From Sedimentisphaerales bacterium (GTDB taxonomy: Bacteria; Planctomycetota; Phycisphaerae; Sedimentisphaerales; SG8-4), in NCBI GenBank assembly GCA_016932895.1, contig JAFGCA010000498.1, forward strand, positions 1 through 5,144: a stretch of DNA of 5,144 nucleotides, written 5' to 3'. Below, piece by piece: positions 1 through 5,144 of the stretch. How positions within the stretch are numbered: the stretch's first letter is position 1; each line of letters starts with the position of its first letter. The translations under genes were made by a program, and so were the position numbers. A model generated the notes under the pieces. That model ran no database searches and had not been told where the DNA came from. It saw only the letters and a program-made list of their open reading frames with translations.

Positions 1-681
1 GTAGGCGAAGGACGACGGTTTGGCTTTGGGAAGCTTGAGACCCTGAAGGTGGAATTGTTCCAGCAGGTCCTGGTCCCACGTCAGCCGGTCGATGTTGAAG
101 AACAGCGTCCGCGAGGCGTTGGTGTAATCAGTGAAGAAGCTACGGCTGCCGGTCAGCTTATACAGCAGCCATGTATCCACCGTGCCGAACAGGGCCTCGC
201 CCGCGTCGACGGCCTTTCTGATCCGTGGGTCGTTCTCATAGAGCCAGATCAGTTTCGTGCCGGAGAAATAAGGGTCGATGATGAGGCCGGTCCGCTTGAT
301 GACCTCGGCTTCGACAGTCGAGCCCTTGAGACGGCTGCAGATGTCCACCGACCGCTTGCACTGCCAGACGATGGCGTTGCACAGGGGGGCGCCGGCTGTC
401 GTCCAGAGGCAGAAGGTCTCTCGCTGGTTGGAAATGCCGCAACAGGCGATTTGCGACAAGTCGGCAGGCACGTCCGCCCGAAACCGCTCGATGCACGTTT
501 TGACCGCGGTCAGCACATTCTGATAGATGCCGACCGGGTCCTGCTCCACGAACCCCGGCGCCGGGAACGACGACGCCAACGGCTCGGTCGCCTCGGCGAC
601 GATCCGGGCGTTGCGGTCGAATACGATAGCCTTGGTGCCGCTGGTGCCCTGATCGATGGCCAGGATGAAAGACTCGCTCAT
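1..681 (-). CDS. FGGY-family carbohydrate kinase, glycerol-kinase-like (3' end missing)
   Basis: Cytoplasmic ATP-dependent sugar/polyol kinase. Only the N-terminal 227 residues are in the window; family members are about 500 residues. The start at 681 follows a GAGG Shine-Dalgarno (687-690) by 5 bases and lies 7 bases after the transketolase C-subunit stop. Visible: the first ATP/phosphate loop DQGTSGTKA (10-18), ISNQRET (83-89) with Arg87-Glu88 matching the substrate-contacting Arg-Glu of GlpK, AIVWQCKR (103-110), and FGGY kinase signature 1, YFSGTKLIWLYEN (138-150), whose Tyr138 matches the third glycerol contact. FGTVDTWLLYKLTG and TDYTNASRT further on are also GlpK hallmarks. The second half, with the catalytic Asp and second ATP motif, lies outside. 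One departure: GlpK normally has GTTSSRA where this has GTSGTKA. The operon context argues for a ketose (for example an apulose-like or short-chain ketose) rather than glycerol, but glycerol or dihydroxyacetone cannot be excluded. Family is secure; substrate is not. Confidence 0.93.
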   Translation of the reverse strand, partial: MSESFILAIDQGTSGTKAIVFDRNARIVAEATEPLASSFPAPGFVEQDPVGIYQNVLTAVKTCIERFRADVPADLSQIACCGISNQRETFCLWTTAGAPLCNAIVWQCKRSVDICSRLKGSTVEAEVIKRTGLIIDPYFSGTKLIWLYENDPRIRKAVDAGEALFGTVDTWLLYKLTGSRSFFTDYTNASRTLFFNIDRLTWDQDLLEQFHLQGLKLPKAKPSSFAY

Positions 682-688
682 GATCGCC

Positions 689-1663
689 TCACTCTTTCGC
701 GGAATGTTTTGATGTCAGCAGTGCCCTGGCGGTCTGCGCCAGGCCTCGGGCGGAGATGCCGTAGTGCGTGAATATCTCCAACTGGCTTCCCGTCACGGTG
801 TCCTCATCCGGGAATGCAACGATCTTGAACGGCACGGCCGGCCCCGCCTGCATGAGGACCGCGGCGCATGCCTCGCCCAGCCCGCCGGCGCAACTGTGCT
901 CTTCCACCGTGACAATCGCTCGGCATTCTCTCGCCGCGAGGATGATCGTTTCAGTATCCAGGGGCCTGATCGTGTGCATGCTGATCACGCGGGCGGAGAT
1001 TCCTTCTTTCTGCGTTTCTCCGGCCGCCTCCAGCGCGTGGATCACCGTCTCGCCCGTGGCGATGAATGCCACGTCGCGCCCTTCGCAAACACGAATTGCT
1101 TTGCCGACCTCGAACGGCGTCCCGGGACTATGCACGGGAGGCATGGGCCGTTTGCCGAACCGGATGAACACGGGATGGGTCATTCCGGCGGAGGCTTTGA
1201 TGGCCTCGGCGGTCTCCAGGTTGTCCGCGGGAACGATGATCGTGCAGTTGTGGATCGCGCGAATCGCCGCGATATCGTGGATCGAATGATGCGTAGAACC
1301 GAGCGCCCCATAGCTGACACCGGCGCTGATGCCGATCAGCTTGACCGGATGGTCCGCGTAGCACACGTCGTTTTTGATCTGCTCCAGCGACCGGGCCGTG
1401 AGAAAGCTCGCAGGCGAGACCGCGTAGACGATCTTGCCGGTTGAGGCCAGCCCCGCGGCGATGCCCACCAGGTTCTGCTCCGCAATACCGACCTCGACGA
1501 GTTGCTCCGGCAGGGCGGCGGCGAAGGCCGTCAGCCTGCCCGATCCTCTTGAATCGCTCGTCACCGCCAGAATGTTGCGGTTATCTCTGGCGAGTGTCAG
1601 CAGGGTTTCCGCGAAGACATCGAGATTCGCCTTGCCCTGTCCAACGCTGGCGTCCGAACTCAT
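689..1663 (-). CDS. Two-subunit transketolase, C-terminal subunit
   Basis: Pairs with the upstream gene product to form a split thiamine-diphosphate transketolase that transfers two-carbon ketol units. The 324 residues cover the pyrimidine-binding (middle) and C-terminal domains. VEVGIAEQN (57-64) holds Glu62, the expected catalytic glutamate that activates the cofactor aminopyrimidine. STHHSIHDIAAIR (123-135) carries His125, aligning with His473 of E. coli transketolase, and FIRFGK (166-171) has Arg168 matching the phosphate-binding Arg520. TVEEHSCAGGLGEA (252-265) is typical of the C-terminal domain. By eye, positions equivalent to E. coli Asp469 and His461 are Leu121 and Ser113, which may change substrate choice. 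Start: GGAGG (1671-1675) precedes the ATG by 7 bases, and the ATG overlaps the N-subunit stop as ATGA, implying translational coupling and equal stoichiometry. The GIAEQ motif also occurs in DXS and pyruvate dehydrogenase beta subunits; length and partner favour transketolase. Confidence 0.93.
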   Translation of the reverse strand: MSSDASVGQGKANLDVFAETLLTLARDNRNILAVTSDSRGSGRLTAFAAALPEQLVEVGIAEQNLVGIAAGLASTGKIVYAVSPASFLTARSLEQIKNDVCYADHPVKLIGISAGVSYGALGSTHHSIHDIAAIRAIHNCTIIVPADNLETAEAIKASAGMTHPVFIRFGKRPMPPVHSPGTPFEVGKAIRVCEGRDVAFIATGETVIHALEAAGETQKEGISARVISMHTIRPLDTETIILAARECRAIVTVEEHSCAGGLGEACAAVLMQAGPAVPFKIVAFPDEDTVTGSQLEIFTHYGISARGLAQTARALLTSKHSAKE

Positions 1664-2490
1664 GTCTTCACCTCCCCCAGCAGCACCTCCAGCTCCCGGA
1701 TCGCCTGCTCATATTGCTCGTCGCCCGGCACGCCATGATGCCACTTGGCCTGGTTCTCCATGAAGCTGACGCCCTTGCCCTTCACGGTCTTGGCGATCAC
1801 CATGCTCGGCTTGCCTTCCTCGAATGGGACGCCGCCCAGCATTTCCGCCAGGGCCGCCACGTCATGCCCGTCCACGTTTCGGACAACCCAGCCGAAAGCC
1901 TGAAATTTCGCCATGAGGCACTCCAGTGCGCACACGTTCTCCGTTCGGCCGGAAATCTGCAACCCGTTGCGGTCCACGATGGCCGTCAGATTGTCCAAGC
2001 GGTAGTGGGCGGCCGTCAGCATGGATTCCCAGTTGGAGCCTTCGGCCAGCTCGCCGTCGCCCAGCAGTGTGAAGACGCGGTGGCGGGCGTTGTCTTTTTT
2101 CCCCGCCAGGGCGACCCCGGCGCTGAACGCCAGGCCGTGTCCTAGGGCCCCCGTGTTGTGCTCGATGCCGGCGATTTTTCGCGTTGGGTGGCCGACGTAG
2201 TGTGACTGGTATCGGCACAGGGTCTCAAGGTCGGACTCAGGGAAGAAGCCCCTGTCCGCCAGCACGACGTAGAGGGCTTCGACCGAATGGCCTTTGCTCT
2301 GGATATAGCGGTCGCGGGCCGGATCGACGAAGCTCTCCGGCGAGACGTTCAAAACACGGTTGTACAACACATTGAGAATGTCCACACACGACAGGCTGCC
2401 GCCTGTGTGTCCCGCCCGGGCCTGCTTGATATATTTCAGCAGCCGAATCCGATACTGGATCGACTTGATTCTCAATTCAGCGTCTGTCAT
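1660..2490 (-). CDS. Two-subunit transketolase, N-terminal subunit
   Basis: The thiamine-diphosphate-binding half of a split transketolase; 276 residues is the usual size for such subunits in archaea and many bacteria. Expected features appear in order: GHTGGSLSCVDIL (27-39) with His28, SKGHS (65-69) with His68, GHP (100-102) with His101, NTGALGHGL (112-120), and the diphosphate/Mg motif GDGELAEGSNWES (144-156) closed by Asn175, where Asp145 and Asn175 should bind the metal. Near the end are KTVKGKGVSFMEN and WHHGVPG (250-256), whose His matches His261 of E. coli transketolase. Nothing essential seems missing. The ATG at 2490 lies 26 bases after the isomerase stop. Its ribosome site is weak (GAG about 10 bases upstream), so translation may depend on ribosomes arriving from the isomerase gene. 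It could be annotated as generic transketolase, but neighbouring isomerase and kinase genes point to a dedicated sugar pathway rather than the pentose phosphate pathway. Confidence 0.94.
   Translation of the reverse strand: MTDAELRIKSIQYRIRLLKYIKQARAGHTGGSLSCVDILNVLYNRVLNVSPESFVDPARDRYIQSKGHSVEALYVVLADRGFFPESDLETLCRYQSHYVGHPTRKIAGIEHNTGALGHGLAFSAGVALAGKKDNARHRVFTLLGDGELAEGSNWESMLTAAHYRLDNLTAIVDRNGLQISGRTENVCALECLMAKFQAFGWVVRNVDGHDVAALAEMLGGVPFEEGKPSMVIAKTVKGKGVSFMENQAKWHHGVPGDEQYEQAIRELEVLLGEVKT
1671..1678 (-). promoter_or_regulatory. Strong ribosome binding site of transketolase C-subunit, inside the N-subunit gene
   Basis: The minus strand reads GGGGGAGG, ending 7 bases before the ATG at 1663. 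It encodes the last Leu-Gly-Glu-Val residues of the N-subunit. Together with the ATGA overlap (1660-1663) it supports both re-initiation and independent loading, keeping the two subunits in similar amounts. Confidence 0.8.
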
Positions 2491-2516
2491 GGCGTGTCAG
2501 CTCGATCTCCAGCGTT

Positions 2517-3941
2517 CTACATGTGCCGGTAGAGGTCCCAGCCCAGGTACTTGGGAATCGCTTCTTCCAGCACGGCGGCGCAATGCGTCCGCGTCATGGC
2601 GACGTGGTGCTCGTAGCCGTTCTGGCAGATGTGGGCGAGCAGTTCCCGCAGGTCCGGCACTTCGCAGACGGCGATGCCCCCGTCCATGTCGAATGGGTCG
2701 TCCGTGAACTGCCCCTCGCCCAGGTAGCCCTTGATCATGCCGAGCGAGTCGTCCGTGGAGATCCGGAAATAGGTCATGTCGCCGGCGGCCACGTGGCCCT
2801 TGATCGCCCCGAAGCAGCGGTCTTTGCCTAGGGTTACACCGAGCAGGTCGAGCGGGGAGATTTCGACGTCGCGCCCCATGAAGCTGCGCGGAAAGTTGCT
2901 GCAATGCGTGCAGACGCATTTGTCCTGCTCGTCGCCGTAATTGTTGTTCCAATCGAGGAAGCCCGGAATCTTGTCCGAGGCCAGCAGCAGGGCGTACATG
3001 GAAACCGTACCGGCTACATCGACCTCGCAGGCGCTGGGCATGCGCCGCTCACCCATCAGGCTCATCGACAGGCAGGTCGCGCAGCCGTAGTTGTTCTGCA
3101 CGCTGGTCCAGCACTGCACGGCGCTGGCGTCGCACTCGTTTTGGGCCATCCACTCGTCGATGGCCACCGAAAGCTCCGCCTGTCGGACGACGTGCTCTTT
3201 GGGGATGTCGCTCGGGATGGTCCCATAGGCTGTGATCTCAGCGAGTTTCTGCTTGACACTCGCCGCCTTCTCGTCGAGCGCGCGGGCGCGGGCGAGGATT
3301 TCGGACAGATCGACCGGCACGACCGTGATGCCAGACTCCTGCAGGAGTTTCTCACTGAAACGCACGGTCTGAAACGCGGCGGGCCTGGCCCCGATGGCCC
3401 CGATGCGGGCGGTGCGAAGGCCCTTCACGACCCGGCACACGCGGGCGAAGAAATCGAGGTCCTGGGCGAACACGTCGCCGTCGATGTCGCACGTGTGCTC
3501 GGTGGTGTCGGTGAACGGGATGCCGTACTGATAGAGGTTGTTGCACACGGAGATTTTGCCGCAAAAGGCGTCCCGCCGGCCGAACACGTCCACGGCGTCC
3601 AGCCGGTCGTTGCTCGCCTGCACCAGCACCGGCACATTCAGCTTGGCCATGTCGAGGGTCTGTACGACGCCCAGCTCGTCGCCGAAGTTCGGCAGGACGA
3701 CGATGACTCCGTCGATGTCATTCCGGCGGCTCTGGAACAGCTCCGCGCACTTCTTTGCGTGGGCGTAGGTCTCGACTGCACCGTGCTCGGTGGCGTCGGC
3801 GGGCAGGATCACGTGATCGTATCCCAGGGCGTTGAGCTGGGCCTCGAGTTGCGTCCTGCCTTCCTGGGCTAGTTTTGGGTTGAAAAAACCTCGCGTGCCG
3901 ACGATCACGCCGAACGTGATCTTCTTATCGATCATCTTCAT
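2517..3941 (-). CDS. L-fucose/L-arabinose isomerase-family sugar isomerase
   Basis: Probable Mn2+-dependent cytoplasmic aldose-ketose isomerase, 474 residues (E. coli AraA is 500, FucI 591). The N-terminal half reads as Rossmann-like domains: VIVGTRGFFNP (12-22), DIDGVIVVLPNFGDE (75-89), VPVLVQAS (103-110) and ARIGAIGARPAAF (178-190). The C-terminal half holds the likely metal site: Glu306 in SACEVDV, Asp330 in GFLDWNNN, His346 in CVCTHC, and His445/446 in NGYEHHVAM. The Glu306-Asp330 spacing of 24 equals that of E. coli FucI Glu337-Asp361, and the His346 to His446 spacing of 100 equals AraA His350-His450, which strongly supports the family. Cys342, Cys344 and Cys347 surround His346. The start at 3941 was chosen because AGGGG (3950-3954) sits 8 bases upstream; the longer reading to 4019 would run through the predicted promoter. 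It is the first full gene of the operon and probably supplies the ketose to the kinase. Substrate is not determinable: the protein is too short and divergent to be called FucI. Confidence 0.88.
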   Translation of the reverse strand: MKMIDKKITFGVIVGTRGFFNPKLAQEGRTQLEAQLNALGYDHVILPADATEHGAVETYAHAKKCAELFQSRRNDIDGVIVVLPNFGDELGVVQTLDMAKLNVPVLVQASNDRLDAVDVFGRRDAFCGKISVCNNLYQYGIPFTDTTEHTCDIDGDVFAQDLDFFARVCRVVKGLRTARIGAIGARPAAFQTVRFSEKLLQESGITVVPVDLSEILARARALDEKAASVKQKLAEITAYGTIPSDIPKEHVVRQAELSVAIDEWMAQNECDASAVQCWTSVQNNYGCATCLSMSLMGERRMPSACEVDVAGTVSMYALLLASDKIPGFLDWNNNYGDEQDKCVCTHCSNFPRSFMGRDVEISPLDLLGVTLGKDRCFGAIKGHVAAGDMTYFRISTDDSLGMIKGYLGEGQFTDDPFDMDGGIAVCEVPDLRELLAHICQNGYEHHVAMTRTHCAAVLEEAIPKYLGWDLYRHM

Positions 3942-3970
3942 GTGTTTGTCCCCTGTTTGTGCAGTTCCAT
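3938..3970 (-). CDS. Possible 10-residue leader ORF upstream of the isomerase
   Basis: A short ORF encoding MELHKQGTNT lies between the predicted minus-strand promoter and the isomerase. GGAG (3975-3978) precedes its ATG by 4 bases, and its TGA overlaps the isomerase ATG as ATGA, the same arrangement as the transketolase subunit junction. If translated it could couple initiation of the isomerase to the leader, or the ORF could be chance. The peptide has no run of one amino acid as in classic attenuators, and no terminator hairpin is visible after it. The isomerase Shine-Dalgarno lies inside this ORF, so ribosomes on the leader would cover it. Tentative. Confidence 0.25.
   Translation of the reverse strand: MELHKQGTNT
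3950..3954 (-). promoter_or_regulatory. Ribosome binding site of the isomerase
   Basis: AGGGG on the minus strand, 8 bases before the ATG at 3941. It decides the start: no comparable site precedes the in-frame ATG at 4019 or suits the second ATG at 3935 (spacing 14). Confidence 0.7.
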
Positions 3971-3989
3971 GGTTCTCCAGAATCCGCGT

Positions 3990-4019
3990 ACTATACCACG
4001 AAGCCTGACCGAGCGCCAA
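3990..4019 (-). promoter_or_regulatory. Predicted sigma70-type promoter of the isomerase-transketolase-kinase operon
   Basis: On the minus strand, TTGGCG (4014-4019, 4/6 to TTGACA) is followed by an 18-base spacer and TATAGT (3990-3995, 5/6 to TATAAT, preceded by TGG). Transcription would begin near 3983, leaving a leader of about 40 bases before the isomerase ATG. Found by eye only; consensus matches in a GC-rich genome of unknown phylum are suggestive, not proof. Confidence 0.5.
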
Positions 4020-4061
4020 ACACTATGGTGCCGAATGCCGGGGAAAGCGGCTCGTTTGCAG

Positions 4062-4090
4062 TTGACAAACAGAGGCCCATTGCGGATAAA
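4062..4090 (+). promoter_or_regulatory. Predicted sigma70-type promoter of the transporter gene
   Basis: A perfect TTGACA -35 (4062-4067), an ideal 17-base spacer and GATAAA (4085-4090, 4/6 to TATAAT). Transcription would start near 4097, about 49 bases before the ATG at 4146. The -35 overlaps an inverted repeat (4054-4058 and 4066-4070), so a repressor could block it. Divergent to the operon promoter, with the two -35 boxes about 42 bases apart, which would allow shared control. Confidence 0.5.
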
Positions 4091-4145
4091 GCAGCAGAAA
4101 TATGGTTGAGACCCTGTGAACGAGCTATGTAGGGAGTCATCGCCT

Positions 4146-5144
4146 ATGGGTACGAGACAGAAATCGACCCTCGTCGAGCGGCTCGACGCCTTGTACGAGT
4201 ACGACCGCGAGCCTGTCACCGAGGACAAGCTCCACGGCTGGAAGACGTTCATCGCGATGTTCTCCAGCGAGCACATCGCGGGCACGGAATTCGTCCTGGG
4301 GACACTGCTGGTGCTTCACGGGGTGACCGCCTTCGACGTGTTTGCAGGCTTGGCCCTGGGCAACCTGCTGGCCGTGCTCAGTTGGGCCTTCATGTGTGCC
4401 CCCATAGCGGTCAGGGAGCGGCTGACCATCTACTGGCAGATCCGCAAGATTGCCGGGCCATATCTGACGGTCGTCTACTCCGGGCTCTTTGCCGTCATTC
4501 TTTGTCTATTGGCCGGCTCGATGGTCAGCGTATCCACGACAGCTGTCGCCCGGACGGTGGGCATCGCGAATCCCAACTACACAGCGGGTGAGACGATTCC
4601 GAGCCTGCCGTGGATCGCCATCGCCGTCGGGGTTGGGGCGGTCATCGCCGTCGTGGCGGTCTTGGGATTCGAGCGCTTGGCGCATTTCGCCAAAGTCGTG
4701 GCGCCGTGGATGCCGTTCGTATTTCTGGCCGGGGCGGTGGCCTCGTTGCCCTCGCTGGGTGTCACCGGCCCGGGCAACTTCTGGGCCGTAGCCAACGAGA
4801 AAATCTGGACGGGTGTCCCCAAGGAGGGTCAGATACCGTACGGCTTCTGGCATTGCGTGGGCCTGGCCTGGCTCTGCAACATCGCTCAGCACATGGGCAT
4901 GGGGGATGTCACAATCTTCCGCTATGCCAAGAAATGGCAGATGGGTTTCTGTTCGGCTTTCGGCATGTTCCTCGGACACTACATGGCCTGGATATGCTCG
5001 GGCGTAATGTGTGCCGCCTTCGTCCACTCGCAGCAGGCCGCCGGCGTCGCCGATCCGAATCCCACGCCCGGGGACATCGCCATGCTTGGGGCGGGCTATG
5101 CGGGCATCGTCTGCGTTGTGCTGGCCGGCTGGACCACGGCCAAC
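4146..5144 (+). CDS. NCS1-like (purine/cytosine permease-type) membrane transporter, 3' end missing
   Basis: Inner-membrane transporter; 333 residues are visible, open at the right edge, where NCS1 proteins are usually about 420-500 residues with 12 helices. A charged cytoplasmic N-terminus (1-31, with PVTEDKLHGW) precedes hydrophobic segments at about 34-58, 64-89, 106-129, 154-174, 185-202, 233-251, 266-293 and 313 onward. The last visible part, GDIAMLGAGYAG (309-320) then LAGWTTAN (326-333), and the early helix-breaking region HIAGTEFVLG resemble NCS1-type cytosine/purine permeases of the APC superfamily, likely cation-coupled. Start: AGGGAG (4131-4136) lies 9 bases before the ATG. An in-frame GTG at 4116 would add ten residues but has a poorer ribosome site. 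Divergent from a sugar operon, it may import the substrate of that pathway, although known NCS1 cargo is nucleobases, hydantoins and vitamins. Family assignment is by eye; the substrate is unknown. Confidence 0.8.
   Translation, partial: MGTRQKSTLVERLDALYEYDREPVTEDKLHGWKTFIAMFSSEHIAGTEFVLGTLLVLHGVTAFDVFAGLALGNLLAVLSWAFMCAPIAVRERLTIYWQIRKIAGPYLTVVYSGLFAVILCLLAGSMVSVSTTAVARTVGIANPNYTAGETIPSLPWIAIAVGVGAVIAVVAVLGFERLAHFAKVVAPWMPFVFLAGAVASLPSLGVTGPGNFWAVANEKIWTGVPKEGQIPYGFWHCVGLAWLCNIAQHMGMGDVTIFRYAKKWQMGFCSAFGMFLGHYMAWICSGVMCAAFVHSQQAAGVADPNPTPGDIAMLGAGYAGIVCVVLAGWTTAN

Larger units (their letters stand above)
3943..4071. repeat. Three TGTTTGT heptamers in the divergent intergenic region
   Basis: TGTTTGT occurs at 3943-3949 and 3954-3960 on the plus strand, 11 bases apart (about one helical turn, same DNA face), and inverted as ACAAACA at 4065-4071. 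The first pair lies around the isomerase ribosome site; the third touches the transporter -35. A short inverted repeat GTTTG-N7-CAAAC (4054-4070) includes the third copy. They may be half-sites for a regulator, but the units are short and chance is possible. Confidence 0.3.
3942..4145. other. Divergent intergenic region, 204 bases
   Basis: The only sizeable non-coding stretch in the window. It carries the two predicted promoters, the heptamer repeats and the possible leader ORF listed separately. A weak GCCG/CGGC pair (4037-4040, 4048-4051) lies between the promoters. It has no U-tract, so it is not a terminator. No RNA gene or riboswitch architecture was recognised. Confidence 0.75.

Noticed and set aside
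49..771. 240-codon plus-strand reading frame
   Set aside because: Lies opposite the kinase and the end of the transketolase C-subunit, both with clear family motifs. The translation has no recognisable domain and is the type of long antisense frame expected from GC-rich codons.
689..2490. 1-deoxy-xylulose-5-phosphate synthase or dehydrogenase E1 subunits
   Set aside because: The GIAEQ motif is shared, but DXS is a single chain of about 620 residues, and the N-subunit's His set and WHHGVPG end match transketolase.
2904..3872. 322-codon plus-strand reading frame
   Set aside because: Fully antisense to the isomerase; His/Gly/Val-rich composition with no motif. A shadow of the real gene's codon bias.
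1..3941. Calling the operon L-fucose or L-arabinose catabolism
   Set aside because: Those pathways end in an aldolase (FucA) or an epimerase (AraD), not a dedicated split transketolase, and neither gene is present in the window. The isomerase is also clearly different in length and motifs from FucI.
3942..4019. Longer isomerase start at 4019
   Set aside because: Would add 26 residues unlike the family N-terminus, and would place the start inside the predicted -35 box; the ATG at 3941 has a good AGGGG site.
4037..4051. GCCG/CGGC hairpin as a terminator
   Set aside because: Only four base pairs, no following T-run, and it lies between divergent promoters where no transcript should end.
4116..4145. 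Upstream GTG start for the transporter
   Set aside because: In frame, but its ribosome site is poor; the ATG at 4146 has AGGGAG at good spacing.
3938..4285. 115-codon minus-strand reading frame crossing the intergenic region
   Set aside because: It begins inside the transporter gene and runs through both predicted promoters; only its last ten codons, with their own ribosome site, were kept as a possible leader.
4506..5027. 173-codon minus-strand reading frame
   Set aside because: Antisense to the transporter, whose continuous hydrophobic segments are convincing; the antisense product is charged and domainless.

Overview
The window is 5,144 bases of GC-rich, densely coding bacterial DNA. It holds a four-gene minus-strand operon and one divergent plus-strand transporter gene, separated by a 204-base intergenic region. 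Reading down the minus strand from about 3941 to 1, the operon encodes: (1) a 474-residue sugar isomerase of the L-fucose/L-arabinose isomerase type; (2) the N-terminal subunit of a two-part transketolase (276 aa); (3) its C-terminal subunit (324 aa), overlapping the previous gene by ATGA; and (4) an FGGY-family carbohydrate kinase closely resembling glycerol kinase, cut by the left edge after 227 residues. Junctions are tight (26-base gap, 4-base overlap, 7-base gap), so the genes are almost certainly co-transcribed.

On the plus strand, starting at 4146 and running off the right edge, is a polytopic membrane protein. It looks like an NCS1-type (purine/cytosine/hydantoin permease-like) transporter; 333 residues are visible. 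The intergenic region 3942-4145 contains two plausible back-to-back sigma70-type promoters. It also has three copies of the heptamer TGTTTGT (one inverted) that could be operator half-sites, and a possible 10-codon leader ORF whose stop overlaps the isomerase start.

The genes suggest a compact catabolic route. A substrate is imported, an aldose is isomerised to a ketose, the ketose is phosphorylated, and the two-subunit transketolase moves a two-carbon unit from the ketose phosphate to an acceptor aldose phosphate, delivering intermediates to central metabolism. The nearest known logic is D-apiose catabolism by the apulose kinase / apulose-4-phosphate transketolase (AptA/AptB) route. Here, however, the isomerase belongs to the fucose/arabinose isomerase fold, the kinase looks like GlpK, and the transporter looks NCS1-type, so the substrate is not fixed by the sequence. 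This is the part of the window most likely to be undescribed.

Organism: high GC, split transketolase and fucose-isomerase-like sugar genes would fit an environmental bacterium such as a Planctomycetota/Phycisphaerae or Verrucomicrobiota/Lentisphaerota member. That is a guess from gene style; there is no rRNA or marker gene. No tRNA, rRNA, CRISPR array, insertion sequence or convincing terminator was seen.
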